Shown here: positions 34,978 to 43,697 of the stretch, in pieces | Layout: each line of letters begins with the position of its first letter | Numbering within the stretch: position 1 is the first letter of the stretch | From: Clostridium sp. E02 | Lineage (GTDB): Bacteria; Bacillota; Clostridia; Lachnospirales; Lachnospiraceae | DNA length: 64,000 nt | Assembly (NCBI RefSeq): GCF_003833015.1 | Contig: NZ_RJLQ01000002.1 | Coordinates: 1-64,000 of the forward strand | Direction: 5' to 3' | Notes under the pieces: generated by a model | Database searches by the model: none | The model's input: only the letters and a program-made list of their open reading frames with translations | What the model was told of the DNA's origin: nothing | Program-made: the position numbers and the translations under genes

Positions 34978-36345
34978 ATGGAGAAGGTCTCGGGAAAAGA
35001 GAAGTGGAAAAAAAGAATTGGATATGGAATTGGAGATTTGGGGTGTAACCTTGTTTTTAGTACCATGGCCTCTTATTTAATGATTTTTTATACAGATGTA
35101 TTTGGGATTTCGGCAGCAGTGGCAGGAACGTTAATGCTTGTCACTAAGTTTATTGATGCGCTGACAGATACAGGTATGGGAGTTTTGGTAGATCGTACTC
35201 ATACCAGATGGGGACAGGGAAGACCGTATTTTATTATAGGTGCCATACCTTTTGCTGTATTTACCATATTAACTTTCTTTATACCTGATTTTTCGGTTAA
35301 TGGGAAAATAATCTGGGCGTATGTAACATACTGTCTGCTTTGTACGGCATATACCGTGGTAAATATTCCATTAAATACAATCGTGCCAAGACTGACTTCG
35401 GATATTCATGAAAGAAACTGTCTGGTATCCAGCCGCATGATCTGCGCCATGATTGGAACCGCAATTGTTATGTCAATTACAGCACCAATGGTAGGATTTT
35501 GGGGGAAGGGGGATGATGCAAAAGGCTACTTAATTACGATGACAATTTATGGGTTTGCAGCCATGATTATATTTATTATTACATTTTTCAATACGAAAGA
35601 AGTTGTTCCGCCTTCCGTAAAAAGGGAAAAATCTTCTCTCAAACAGGATTTAAAAGGTCTTACCGGACAAAGTGTGATCTTCTTTTTCGTGAATTTTCTG
35701 TATTTTGGATTGTATGTGATTCGCAATACAACCGTTATTTATTATTTTACCTATAATCTTCAAAAAACAGAATGGCTCACATTTGTGGGAATCTTTGGTA
35801 TTTTATCAGGACTTCCCATGCTCCTGGTATTACCATTATTAGAAAAAAAGCTGAAAAAGAAATATGTTATGTATTTAAGTGCAGCTATTTATGTGGTAGG
35901 AGATTTGCTGATTTACTTTGGCAAGAATTCAGCTGTTTATCTGGTGGTAGGTTTAGCAGTTACCGGGCTTGGAATTTATGGTATCTTTGGAACGACATTT
36001 TCGATTCAGCCAGATGTGATTGACTATTCGGAATATAAAAAGAACAAGAGTGTTTCCGGTCTAATCGCTGCGTTTCAGGGTTTTTTTGTGAAGGCTAGTA
36101 TGGGTCTTGCCAGTGCAGTGATTGGCTGGGTGCTAAAATTTGGTGGTTATGCTGCCAATGAAACACAGACAACAAAAGCTCTGTTTTATATAGAAACCAG
36201 CTTTATCTGGATTCCATTGGTGCTTTGTGTTTTGATTGTCATTATTATGAGTTTCTATAAATTAGATGACGAACGTAAAGACATGGACGTTGAATTGGAA
36301 AAAAGGCGAAAAAATAATGAGGTTCAATCGCTGAGCTTTTCGTAA
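34978..36345 (+). CDS. GPH-family sugar:cation symporter
   Basis: 455 residues, twelve membrane helices. The family signatures are GYGIGDLGCNLVF at the start, FIDALTDTGMGVLVDRTHTRWGQGRPY in loop 2-3, and QPDVIDYSEYKKNKSVSGLI late. Members import glycosides, pentosides and hexuronides (xylosides, galactosides, glucuronides). It is third in the operon after the SDR and kinase, 16 bases from the kinase stop. It probably imports the oligosaccharide or pentose that those enzymes use. Confidence 0.92.
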   Translation: MEKVSGKEKWKKRIGYGIGDLGCNLVFSTMASYLMIFYTDVFGISAAVAGTLMLVTKFIDALTDTGMGVLVDRTHTRWGQGRPYFIIGAIPFAVFTILTFFIPDFSVNGKIIWAYVTYCLLCTAYTVVNIPLNTIVPRLTSDIHERNCLVSSRMICAMIGTAIVMSITAPMVGFWGKGDDAKGYLITMTIYGFAAMIIFIITFFNTKEVVPPSVKREKSSLKQDLKGLTGQSVIFFFVNFLYFGLYVIRNTTVIYYFTYNLQKTEWLTFVGIFGILSGLPMLLVLPLLEKKLKKKYVMYLSAAIYVVGDLLIYFGKNSAVYLVVGLAVTGLGIYGIFGTTFSIQPDVIDYSEYKKNKSVSGLIAAFQGFFVKASMGLASAVIGWVLKFGGYAANETQTTKALFYIETSFIWIPLVLCVLIVIIMSFYKLDDERKDMDVELEKRRKNNEVQSLSFS

Positions 36346-36356
36346 TCATGAAAAAA

Positions 36357-36394
36357 TTTATGCCGCTTCTGCGATAGAACAGAAGCGGCATAAA
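36357..36394. terminator. Shared terminator between convergent symporter and lyase genes
   Basis: TTTATGCCGCTTCTG (36357-36371) pairs perfectly with CAGAAGCGGCATAAA (36380-36394) around eight bases. The stem can stop both convergent transcripts. Confidence 0.85.
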
Positions 36395-36408
36395 CGTAAA
36401 AATTACTT

Positions 36409-38247
36409 TTAATAACCAGACGCTGAGGTTAATCGAATTGCTGGGATTGGTGGCTCAGACATTCCAGCCCCAATGAAAAAGCTGGTGTGGGGAGGCTGAT
36501 TATAGGCCACATTCTGCCAGGCGATCCCCAAACGATATACAGGATCATGCATGAGGGTATGAATCCGCCGGGTGGTGAAGTCGGTCGTTGTATAAATACG
36601 CAGGGATCGACTGTCGGCTGTTTTAAATACAACTTCCTCTCTCCAGTCCCCAAATAGGTCAGCCTGTAAACAGGGGGTTGCTTTGGTGCCGTTATTAGAG
36701 GCACATTCGTCGGCACGGAGTAAGGTTCCCCCGCCAAACTTTGTAATGGTTGTTCCGTCTAATAATTCTCTCAGTTCGTCCCCATCCCACCAAATCGCAA
36801 AATTCACTTGAGAGGGTGCTTTGCCTATGATTTGTCCGGTACTGCTGTATAAGGGGGACCCAGACGCCCATACTTCCTCTCCGGGATAGCTGGAGGTCAG
36901 GTCGGCGGAGCAAGCCCTGCCGACATCCCGTGAAGCGTTATATTGGAACAGGATACGGCCTGTTTTGGCATCACGCATAGCCGCCCCTACTCCACCGTTC
37001 GTTTTCGTGGACTCAAAAGAGCTCCAGATTTCCAAACCGGGACGATTGGGATTTAAGTCTCCTAGATGCATGGCGTCCCCGTGCTGCAACCCAGTTGTAT
37101 AGAGTCCTCTTCCGTTGTGGTCAATGGTGCAGGCTCCATAGACAATTTCATCCATTCCATCCCCATCTACATCTGCAACACCAAGATTATGGTTTCCCTG
37201 TCCGGCATAACCGGAGTTGCCCCAGCTGTTACTGTCAAAAGTCCAGCGTTTTGTAAGTCTGGAACCGTTCCAGTCGTAAGCGGAAAGAACTGCTCTTGTG
37301 TAATACCCGCGGCACATAACCAGACTTGGATGCTCACCGTCTAAGTAAGCAATGCTTGCAAGAAAACGATCCACACGGTTTCCGTAGGAATCTCCCCAAT
37401 CGGATACATTTCCTCTGGCCGGTTCATAATTGGTGGTATAGAGAGCTTTTCCGGTAAGTCCTTGAAATACCGTTAAATACTCAGGCCCTGATAAGATATA
37501 CCCGGAAGAACTTCTGTAATCAGCATTGGGATTTCCAATGACGGTACCAAGGCCGTCTCTGCTTCCATCTGCCGTCTTACAGGCTATCTCAGCTTTTCCA
37601 TCCCCATCTAAATCATAGACCATAAACTGGGTATAGTGGGCACCTGCCCGTATATTTTTGCCTAAATCAATTCTCCAAAGTCGGGTTCCGTTCATTTTAT
37701 AGGCATCGAAGTAAACGTTGCCGGTATATCCTTTTTGAGAATTGTCTTTTGAATTAGAGGGATCCCATTTTAATATAATTTCATACTGTCCATCCCCATC
37801 CAAATCTCCCACGCTGCAGTCATTTGCGCTGTAGGTGTAGGAAACGCCATCCGGTGTCGTACCTCCTGCTGGAATTTGCAAAGGAATTTGCAGATAATTT
37901 TTATCCAATACACGAACGGAAGCTGATTTCCTTTGTTCGTGCCCATTGACAACAGCGCTTACTTCATAAGTGGAACCGGCGGTTCCTGTTGGATCTAAGT
38001 AATTGCTGGCTCCGGTTATGTTTGCTAGTATCGTTGCTCCACGATATAAGTTATAAGAAACATTTGATTGTTCGGTCCCTAAAACCCTCCAGCTGATAAA
38101 TACACCATTATTTACTTTCACGGCTGTTACACCGCGATCTAAATACTCCATCTGCCTTGCCGGTGCTGCGCCTGCCTTTCCCTGGGGGATGGAAAGCACT
38201 AAAATAACAGTAAAAATAAAAAGAATGAACTCAAATTTTTTAAACAT
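36409..38247 (-). CDS. Secreted PL11 rhamnogalacturonan lyase
   Basis: 612 residues with a signal peptide (about 1-28, ending GAA). The start of the mature protein (RQMEYLDRGVTAVKVNNGVFISWRVLGTE) and an N-terminal fibronectin-like part precede an eight-bladed propeller, with repeated calcium-type DLDGDGQYE, DLDGDGKAEIACKTADG, DVDGDGMDEIVYG and GDWREEVVFKTAD segments. This is the layout of polysaccharide lyase family 11 (YesW/YesX), which cleaves the rhamnogalacturonan I backbone by beta-elimination and needs calcium. It acts outside the cell, with the arabinanase at 30 kb trimming the side chains. A ribosome binding site (AAAGGAGGTA) precedes the ATG. Confidence 0.93.
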   Translation of the reverse strand: MFKKFEFILFIFTVILVLSIPQGKAGAAPARQMEYLDRGVTAVKVNNGVFISWRVLGTEQSNVSYNLYRGATILANITGASNYLDPTGTAGSTYEVSAVVNGHEQRKSASVRVLDKNYLQIPLQIPAGGTTPDGVSYTYSANDCSVGDLDGDGQYEIILKWDPSNSKDNSQKGYTGNVYFDAYKMNGTRLWRIDLGKNIRAGAHYTQFMVYDLDGDGKAEIACKTADGSRDGLGTVIGNPNADYRSSSGYILSGPEYLTVFQGLTGKALYTTNYEPARGNVSDWGDSYGNRVDRFLASIAYLDGEHPSLVMCRGYYTRAVLSAYDWNGSRLTKRWTFDSNSWGNSGYAGQGNHNLGVADVDGDGMDEIVYGACTIDHNGRGLYTTGLQHGDAMHLGDLNPNRPGLEIWSSFESTKTNGGVGAAMRDAKTGRILFQYNASRDVGRACSADLTSSYPGEEVWASGSPLYSSTGQIIGKAPSQVNFAIWWDGDELRELLDGTTITKFGGGTLLRADECASNNGTKATPCLQADLFGDWREEVVFKTADSRSLRIYTTTDFTTRRIHTLMHDPVYRLGIAWQNVAYNQPPHTSFFIGAGMSEPPIPAIRLTSASGY

Positions 38248-38630
38248 TACCTACCTCCTTTTTTAGTTTGTTACATTCATATAATAATATAATAATTCAA
38301 ATACGAACAAATTGGAAGTATTAATTTTATTTTAAATTATCGGTCAGCCGTCGAATTAAGATGCGCATAAGCCCACCAGTAACTCGGAGGTTACATATTT
38401 AAAGTTTCATTAATACGGACCTTATTGGCTCTGTTGTTAAAAAAAACCAGAGCGAATGCCCTGGTTTGCTTATAATGTAATGTCAAAATAGCTTTCTCTC
38501 TCTTTGTTTTTTTCAAACACCAGCATAATTTAAATTTGCACACTACATTGCATAACAATTTATTATAGACTAAATTATCTGATATATTATAGACAGGCTC
38601 TTGCGTAGTAATTCATATCTGAATATCCAA
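38248..38630. other. Gene-free stretch with a short TetR scrap and a hairpin
   Basis: The minus strand at 38327-38380 encodes TGGLMRILIRRLTDNLK and a stop. It closely matches the C-terminal segment STGGFMRILIRWLNDD of the TetR gene at 45273-45833, so this is a remnant of a paralogue. A hairpin (38444-38467) follows. Nothing else coding is visible. Confidence 0.5.
38444..38467. terminator. Short hairpin AAACCAG/CTGGTTT
   Basis: Seven-base arms around ten bases, with an A-run on the left; a possible minus-strand terminator for the zinc-ribbon gene. Confidence 0.45.
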
Positions 38631-38846
38631 TTAGAGTATTTGTTTTTGTAGCTTTTTAATAGTTTCTAAATCACTAATATAAGTCTCCACATATCCACAT
38701 TTAGGACAAACGGCAACCTTTAAATCACTTATTGTCTCAGTACTAAGATTTTTATTTATCTTTACAATAATCTGATACCCTCCTCCGTTTGCTTTGCTGC
38801 TTAAATCTTCAATCATTTTTTCGTTACATCTTAAACATTTTTTCAT
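38631..38846 (-). CDS. Small zinc-ribbon protein
   Basis: 71 residues. Two CxxC knuckles (CLRCNE at residues 4-9 and CPKCGYVE about 48-55) would bind one zinc ion. The segment between is a beta-strand-rich sandwich. AAGGAGAA precedes the ATG. It resembles small clostridial zinc-ribbon proteins of unknown function and stands alone. The region 38847-39110 upstream shows nothing else. Confidence 0.65.
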   Translation of the reverse strand: MKKCLRCNEKMIEDLSSKANGGGYQIIVKINKNLSTETISDLKVAVCPKCGYVETYISDLETIKKLQKQIL

Positions 38847-39110
38847 ATCGTTAATTCTCCTTTTTTATATTAATATTTATGTGTTTTGAAACGTTTTATA
38901 TCGTGTTTTTCCGTGTTCTATTGTTACAAAAAAATCACAAATGAAAATAGTATTTATCCCCAAAAATCTACATGTCAAGAAAACCTACTAATATAACTAT
39001 ATTAATTTAATAGTAGCAATCACACTTTGGAAAGTCAACTATTTTTCTCTTTATAAAATTGTCTAATAGGAACATTATCATAAATATTTATAATTATCAA
39101 TATGAACACA

Positions 39111-39139
39111 TTGACAATTCTCGATTTATCATTTACAAT
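39111..39139 (+). promoter_or_regulatory. ars operon promoter
   Basis: TTGACA (39111-39116), 17 bases, TACAAT (39134-39139), immediately upstream of an ArsR-type operator. Confidence 0.7.
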
Positions 39140-39142
39140 GAA

Positions 39143-39164
39143 CATATCGATAAAAATAGATATG
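39143..39164. promoter_or_regulatory. ArsR operator 1
   Basis: CATATC and GATATG arms ten bases apart, just downstream of the -10 and before the ArsR start. A near-copy is found at 39523-39546. Confidence 0.6.
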
Positions 39165-39174
39165 AGGTGAGAGG

Positions 39175-39486
39175 ATGGAAATAAGCGAATACAAAAAGAA
39201 TGCCAACGTATTTAAAGCATTCTGTGATGAAAACCGCCTTATGATTTTAGAATTACTTCAGACAGGTGAAAAGTGTGCGTGTGTATTATTGGAAGATTTA
39301 AACATTAGTCAATCCACACTGTCCCATCATATGAAGATATTATGTGAATCAGGTGTTGTAAGCGGGAGGAAAGAAGGAAAGTGGATTCATTACTCCGTTA
39401 GCCCGGAAGGCAGTGCATATGCAAAGGAGCTTCTGAATAAAATTACAAAACAATCCAGTACAGAGAAACACAGTATCTGTATTTGA
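39175..39486 (+). CDS. arsR: ArsR-family arsenic-responsive repressor
   Basis: 103 residues, one winged helix. The metal-binding segment near the start of the DNA-binding domain reads EKCACVLLEDL, a Cys-x-Cys like the arsenite site of ArsR proteins. The recognition helix is NISQSTLSHHMKIL with its conserved SHH(M/L). AGGTGAGAGG precedes the ATG. It is the first gene of the arsenic operon. Repression is relieved when As(III) binds; twin operators lie before it and before the permease. Confidence 0.9.
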   Translation: MEISEYKKNANVFKAFCDENRLMILELLQTGEKCACVLLEDLNISQSTLSHHMKILCESGVVSGRKEGKWIHYSVSPEGSAYAKELLNKITKQSSTEKHSICI

Positions 39487-39490
39487 GTCG

Positions 39491-39509
39491 AGCCATCTTT
39501 TTGATGGCT
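39491..39509 (+). terminator. Small hairpin after arsR
   Basis: AGCCATC and GATGGCT around TTTTT; there is no T-run afterwards, so it is more likely a pause or RNA-processing site than a full terminator. Confidence 0.35.
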
Positions 39510-39522
39510 TGTCAAAAGCACG

Positions 39523-39546
39523 ATATATCGACAATGTTAGATATAT
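39523..39546. promoter_or_regulatory. ArsR operator 2
   Basis: ATATATC and GATATAT arms ten bases apart, with the core ATCGAyAA...TAGATAT shared with operator 1. It lies between arsR and the permease, so it may run an internal promoter. Confidence 0.55.
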
Positions 39547-39570
39547 GATTCAGGAACGGAGATTATTATT

Positions 39571-40584
39571 ATGCAGATTCTTAAACATGTTTGGTTATTT
39601 TTTCAAGATCAGATTCTTAGTATGAAATGGCTTAATACACAGATTGGTAAGATGCTTTCCACGATGGGGCTTGACATGTCTGGTCGTGTTGGAGGAAGTT
39701 TACAGTTTTTTCTATATGATGTAATAAAAATCACAATATTGCTTTGCCTGCTGATTTTTATGATATCCTATATTCAGAGTTACTTTCCACCGGAACGAAG
39801 TAAGAAAATTATGAGCCGTTTTCATGGAACGACAGCCAATATTATGGCGGCACTTCTTGGCACGGTTACTCCCTTTTGTTCCTGCTCCTCCATTCCCTTG
39901 TTCATAGGTTTTACAAGTGCAGGGTTATCCCTTGGAGTGACATTCTCATTTTTGATATCTTCCCCTATGGTAGACCTTGGGTCCCTTGTTCTCTTGATGA
40001 GTATTTTTGGAGGAAAAGTAGCCATTGTTTACGTGATTGTAGGACTGATCGTTGCTGTCGTTGGTGGGACTTTGATTGAAAAAATGCATATGGAACAGTA
40101 TGTGGAGGATTTTATACGAACGGCTGGCAGTGTGGATATTGAGTCACCAGATTTAACAAAAAAGGAACGTATTTTGTATGCAAGGGATCAAGTGGTCGAT
40201 ACCTTTAAAAAAGTATTACCCTATATCTTGGTTGGAGTCGGAATTGGTGCGGTGATCCACAATTGGATTCCAGAAAGCTGGATTGAAACAGTACTTGGCA
40301 GTAATAATCCGTTTGGAGTGGTACTGGCGACGTTACTTGGTATTCCTATGTACGCTGATATTTTTGGTACCATTCCAATCGCAGAAGCATTGCTGTACAA
40401 AGGTGCACAGTTGGGCACGGTTCTCTCTTTTATGATGGCAGTAACAACACTTAGTCTGCCGTCGATGATCATGCTTCGTAAGGCTGTAAAGCCAAAACTT
40501 TTAGGATTATTTATTGGGATTTGTACCATTGGCATTATCATTGTAGGTTACCTGTTTAATACATTTCAGTATTTATTTATATAA
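39571..40584 (+). CDS. ArsP/DUF318-type permease
   Basis: 337 residues, about eight to ten membrane helices. The family signature is GTVTPFCSCSSIPLFIGFTSAGLSLG followed by FLISSPMVDLGSLVLL in the first half, and GIPMYADIFGTIPIAEALL with a matching repeat in the second. Members export methylated or trivalent organoarsenicals, or other metalloids. Here the Cys-Ser-Cys in a membrane segment supports metalloid handling. It is second in the arsenic operon; the next gene follows after 20 bases. Confidence 0.85.
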   Translation: MQILKHVWLFFQDQILSMKWLNTQIGKMLSTMGLDMSGRVGGSLQFFLYDVIKITILLCLLIFMISYIQSYFPPERSKKIMSRFHGTTANIMAALLGTVTPFCSCSSIPLFIGFTSAGLSLGVTFSFLISSPMVDLGSLVLLMSIFGGKVAIVYVIVGLIVAVVGGTLIEKMHMEQYVEDFIRTAGSVDIESPDLTKKERILYARDQVVDTFKKVLPYILVGVGIGAVIHNWIPESWIETVLGSNNPFGVVLATLLGIPMYADIFGTIPIAEALLYKGAQLGTVLSFMMAVTTLSLPSMIMLRKAVKPKLLGLFIGICTIGIIIVGYLFNTFQYLFI

Positions 40585-40604
40585 CATTTAGGAGGGTTTA
40601 TATT

Positions 40605-40937
40605 ATGGCATTATTTGGTTTTGGAAAAAAGGAAGAAAAAAAAGAGAGCAATGCGGAAGAAAAAACAGTTAAAAAGGAAGGTGCTTCGGTAATCGTTCTT
40701 GGTTCGGGATGTGCAAAATGCAATCAGTTGGAGGCTGCGGCAAAGGAAGCGCTTGCAAAACTTGGGATGGCAGATACCATTGATCATGTTACAGATTTTT
40801 CCCAGATCGCAGCATATGGAGTGATGTCAACACCTGCTCTTGTTGTAGACGGGAAAGTGGTTTCCTCTGGAAAGGTATTAAAAACAAAAGAAGTGATTCA
40901 AATACTGCAAAAAGTCCGAACAGGAGAAATCAAGTGA
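40605..40937 (+). CDS. Thioredoxin-like redox-active disulfide protein
   Basis: 110 residues. A charged N-terminal tail of about 30 residues (GFGKKEEKKESNAEEK) leads into a compact thioredoxin fold with LGSGCAKCNQLE and a cis-proline in VMSTPALVVDG. This small family (redox-active disulfide protein 2) is often next to ArsP-type permeases. It probably hands metalloid or electrons to its neighbours. Its stop overlaps the GTG start of the ACR3 gene by four bases. Confidence 0.85.
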   Translation: MALFGFGKKEEKKESNAEEKTVKKEGASVIVLGSGCAKCNQLEAAAKEALAKLGMADTIDHVTDFSQIAAYGVMSTPALVVDGKVVSSGKVLKTKEVIQILQKVRTGEIK

Positions 40938-41989
40938 TAAAAGAAAAGAAACAAGACATTAGGTTTTTTGAAAAGTACCTGACTTTATGGGTCGGAATCT
41001 GTATGGTGTTCGGAGTATTGATCGGAAACTACCTGCCTGAACTACCTGCTTTTCTTGGAAAATTTCAATATGCAAATGTATCAATTCCAATTGCCATTTT
41101 AATATGGCTTATGATATATCCGATGATGCTTAAGGTCGACTTTCAAAGCATAAAAAATGTAGGGAAAAATCCAAAAGGATTATATGTAACATGGGTTGTA
41201 AATTGGTTCATAAAGCCATTTACTATGTTTGGAATAGCCGCCTTCTTTTTTCTTGTGGTATTTAAGAAAATGATCTCACCGGAATTAGCGAAAGACTATT
41301 TGGCAGGTGCAGTACTGCTTGGAGCAGCGCCATGTACTGCGATGGTATTTGTATGGAGTCATCTATGCAAAGGAAATGCAGCATACACAGTGGTTCAAGT
41401 TGCAACCAATGATTTAATTATATTAATCGCCTTTACTCCCATTGTAGCACTTTTGCTTGGTGTAAGTGGAGTGGCAATCCCTTGGGAAACCTTGATATTA
41501 TCTGTGATTTTATTTGTAGTAATGCCTTTAGCGGCAGGGATTTTAACCAGATTGGTTGTGGTTAAGAATAAGGGGGAAGCTTATTTTAACAATCGTTTCA
41601 TTCCTAAATTCAGTGGGATAACGACATCTGGTTTATTATTAACCTTGATCCTTATTTTTTCCTTTCAGGGAAAGGTGATTTTAGAGAATCCGTTCCACAT
41701 TGTTTTAATTGCAATTCCACTGATCTTGCAGACGTTTTTCATATTCTTTTTGTCTTATATTGCAAGTAAGAAATTAAAACTGCCCCATGACATAGCTGCT
41801 CCGGCTGGAATGATAGGTGCTTCGAATTTTTTTGAACTGGCAGTCGCAGTAGCTGTTTCATTGTTTGGAGCTCAAAGTCCAGTTGCCCTTGCTACGATTG
41901 TGGGTGTATTGGTGGAAGTACCGGTAATGTTAACACTTGTAAAAATAGCAAATAGTACGAAAGGATGGTTTCCCAATGAGCAAACCTAA
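40934..41989 (+). CDS. acr3: ACR3-family arsenite efflux transporter
   Basis: 351 residues, ten membrane helices. The GTG start overlaps the previous stop. Family landmarks are IWLMIYPMMLKVDF, NWFIKPFTMF, and the conserved GAAPCTAMVFVWSHL with its essential cysteine, followed by QVATNDLIIL and GASNFFELAVAVAVSLFG. It expels As(OH)3 using the membrane potential. Its stop overlaps arsC by 14 bases. Confidence 0.94.
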   Translation: MIKEKKQDIRFFEKYLTLWVGICMVFGVLIGNYLPELPAFLGKFQYANVSIPIAILIWLMIYPMMLKVDFQSIKNVGKNPKGLYVTWVVNWFIKPFTMFGIAAFFFLVVFKKMISPELAKDYLAGAVLLGAAPCTAMVFVWSHLCKGNAAYTVVQVATNDLIILIAFTPIVALLLGVSGVAIPWETLILSVILFVVMPLAAGILTRLVVVKNKGEAYFNNRFIPKFSGITTSGLLLTLILIFSFQGKVILENPFHIVLIAIPLILQTFFIFFLSYIASKKLKLPHDIAAPAGMIGASNFFELAVAVAVSLFGAQSPVALATIVGVLVEVPVMLTLVKIANSTKGWFPNEQT

Positions 41990-42368
41990 AGTAGCATTTA
42001 TCTGTGTTCATAATTCATGTCGAAGCCAGATTGCGGAAGCACTTGGCAAACATCTGGCCTCTGAAGTATTTGAAAGTTATTCGGCTGGAACAGAAACAAA
42101 ACCCCAGATCAATCAAGATGCCGTCCGTTTGATGAAGCAAATTTATGGAATTGATATGGAGAAAACACAAAAGTCGAAGCTCCTTGATGAAATTCCTCCT
42201 ATCGATGTTGTAGTGACAATGGGCTGTAATGTTACGTGTCCCTATTTGCCTTGCAAGAAGCGGGAAGATTGGGGTCTTTTAGACCCATCGGGAAAAAGTG
42301 ACGACGAATTTAAGAAGATCATTCGTATCATTGAGGAGAAAATCGAGGAATTAAAAACTAAATTATGA
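41976..42368 (+). CDS. arsC: Thioredoxin-coupled arsenate reductase
   Basis: 130 residues, low-molecular-weight phosphatase fold. The P-loop is CVHNSCRSQIAEA (nucleophile Cys10, Arg16). The redox relay is TMGCNVTCPYLPC, giving the second and third reactive cysteines of the thioredoxin-coupled (Staphylococcus/Bacillus) class. DWGLLDPSGKSDDEF supplies the general acid Asp. It reduces arsenate to arsenite for export by the ACR3 protein. It is the last gene of the operon. Confidence 0.94.
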   Translation: MSKPKVAFICVHNSCRSQIAEALGKHLASEVFESYSAGTETKPQINQDAVRLMKQIYGIDMEKTQKSKLLDEIPPIDVVVTMGCNVTCPYLPCKKREDWGLLDPSGKSDDEFKKIIRIIEEKIEELKTKL

Positions 42369-42386
42369 AATACTTATGTAATGATT

Positions 42387-42415
42387 GTGCCGATGTTTTT
42401 ACATCGGCACTTTTT
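42387..42415 (+). terminator. ars operon terminator
   Basis: GTGCCGATG (42387-42395) pairs exactly with CATCGGCAC (42402-42410), followed by TTTTT. Confidence 0.9.
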
Positions 42416-42474
42416 GTGTTGCAAAGTTTGATTCAGGATTTGTCCATATAATTCTCGCCGGCTGTTTTGTCATG

Positions 42475-43518
42475 CTATTGTTTCAACTGTGCCATTCTTT
42501 TTTGACCAGGGCATGCATTGCTATTCCATTTGCAGGCAGGACAGTTGACACAATATCCTGGTATTTCATCGTTTCGTGCTTTTATCGCCCAATCTGGATC
42601 AACTAACATGCTTCGACCTACATCGACCATATCAACATTTGTTTGTTCTAATACGGCTTTGGCTGTTTCTGGTTTGTGGATATTACCTACAGCAAACACA
42701 GGAATCGTTACTCTCTTTTTGATTTCTTCTGCAGCGTATATTCGAGTATCAAACGGATAACCTTCTGGTGCAAATGGTTCGGATTCCTGAACAAATCCAA
42801 AAGAGATATCAAGAAAATCAATTCCTGCTTTCTCCAGTATGATTGAATTTTGGATGGTGTCTTCCAGTGTTGGTTCAAAGCCACCCAGACGAATGCCGAC
42901 TATAAAATCTTCGGGTGTAATTTTACGGATTTCATCAAGGATTTCCGTCACAAATTTAATTGGTGTTACACCATACGTATCAGTACGTTTGTTTACGCGG
43001 GGATTGAGAAATTGGCAGATCAGATAATTATGGCATCCATGTAATTCAACCCCATCATAGCCTGCCAGGTAAGCCCTTCTTGCGGCCTCCACAAAATCCT
43101 TTTGTGTCTGAGCAATTTCCTCAAGGGACATTTCTTTACCTGTTTTTTCGTTAAATTGGTAGGGGGAGGGACACAGGGGTTCTTCGGCAATCCCCACAAC
43201 GCCTGCATGATGAATTTGAAGGATTAGCGTCCCCCCTTTTTCATGAACGGCAGTTGTTATTTTTTTTAAGCCATCAATCTGCTCATCGCTCCAGATACCA
43301 AGCTGAAGGGGGGCAAGTTTTCCGTCTGGATGGATGCAGGTAGCCTCTTGGATCAGCAGCCCGGCGCCTCCTTTTGCAAGGGTTCTATAGTGCGTGATGC
43401 TTTCTTCCCGCACCATTCCATCTGCATGGTCATATTTGAAACAGACCATTGGTGGGAAACAAATCCTGTTTTGAATTAATGTATGTTTTATTTTGAATGT
43501 ATCATTGAATGCTTTCAT
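42475..43518 (-). CDS. Old Yellow Enzyme-family NADH:flavin oxidoreductase, short form
   Basis: 347 residues: a single FMN-binding TIM barrel. Landmarks are NRICFPPMVCF at the start, LILQIHHAG, the substrate/FMN segment DGVELHGCHNYLICQFLNPRVNKRTDTYGV, and VGRSMLVDPDW at the phosphate site. The C-terminus ends in CVNCPACKWNSNACPG, so the iron-sulfur-type cysteines of the long 2,4-dienoyl-CoA reductase form are partly present although the second domain is missing. It reduces activated C=C bonds. ATG at 43518 follows GGAGGTTG. Confidence 0.88.
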   Translation of the reverse strand: MKAFNDTFKIKHTLIQNRICFPPMVCFKYDHADGMVREESITHYRTLAKGGAGLLIQEATCIHPDGKLAPLQLGIWSDEQIDGLKKITTAVHEKGGTLILQIHHAGVVGIAEEPLCPSPYQFNEKTGKEMSLEEIAQTQKDFVEAARRAYLAGYDGVELHGCHNYLICQFLNPRVNKRTDTYGVTPIKFVTEILDEIRKITPEDFIVGIRLGGFEPTLEDTIQNSIILEKAGIDFLDISFGFVQESEPFAPEGYPFDTRIYAAEEIKKRVTIPVFAVGNIHKPETAKAVLEQTNVDMVDVGRSMLVDPDWAIKARNDEIPGYCVNCPACKWNSNACPGQKRMAQLKQ

Positions 43519-43697
43519 AACAACAACCTCCATTTAAGTGTTTTATTGAATTCTATTTCATTATAATCTATAATAGTACATAGGAATAGAACGCACGTTT
43601 AAGATATAGTATAACCTTTCTGAAACAGAAATGTCAATTATGACAGTGTTGCGGACCACATGTCACTGGAGCTCTTTTTTAGAGATGGAGGAAGTAT

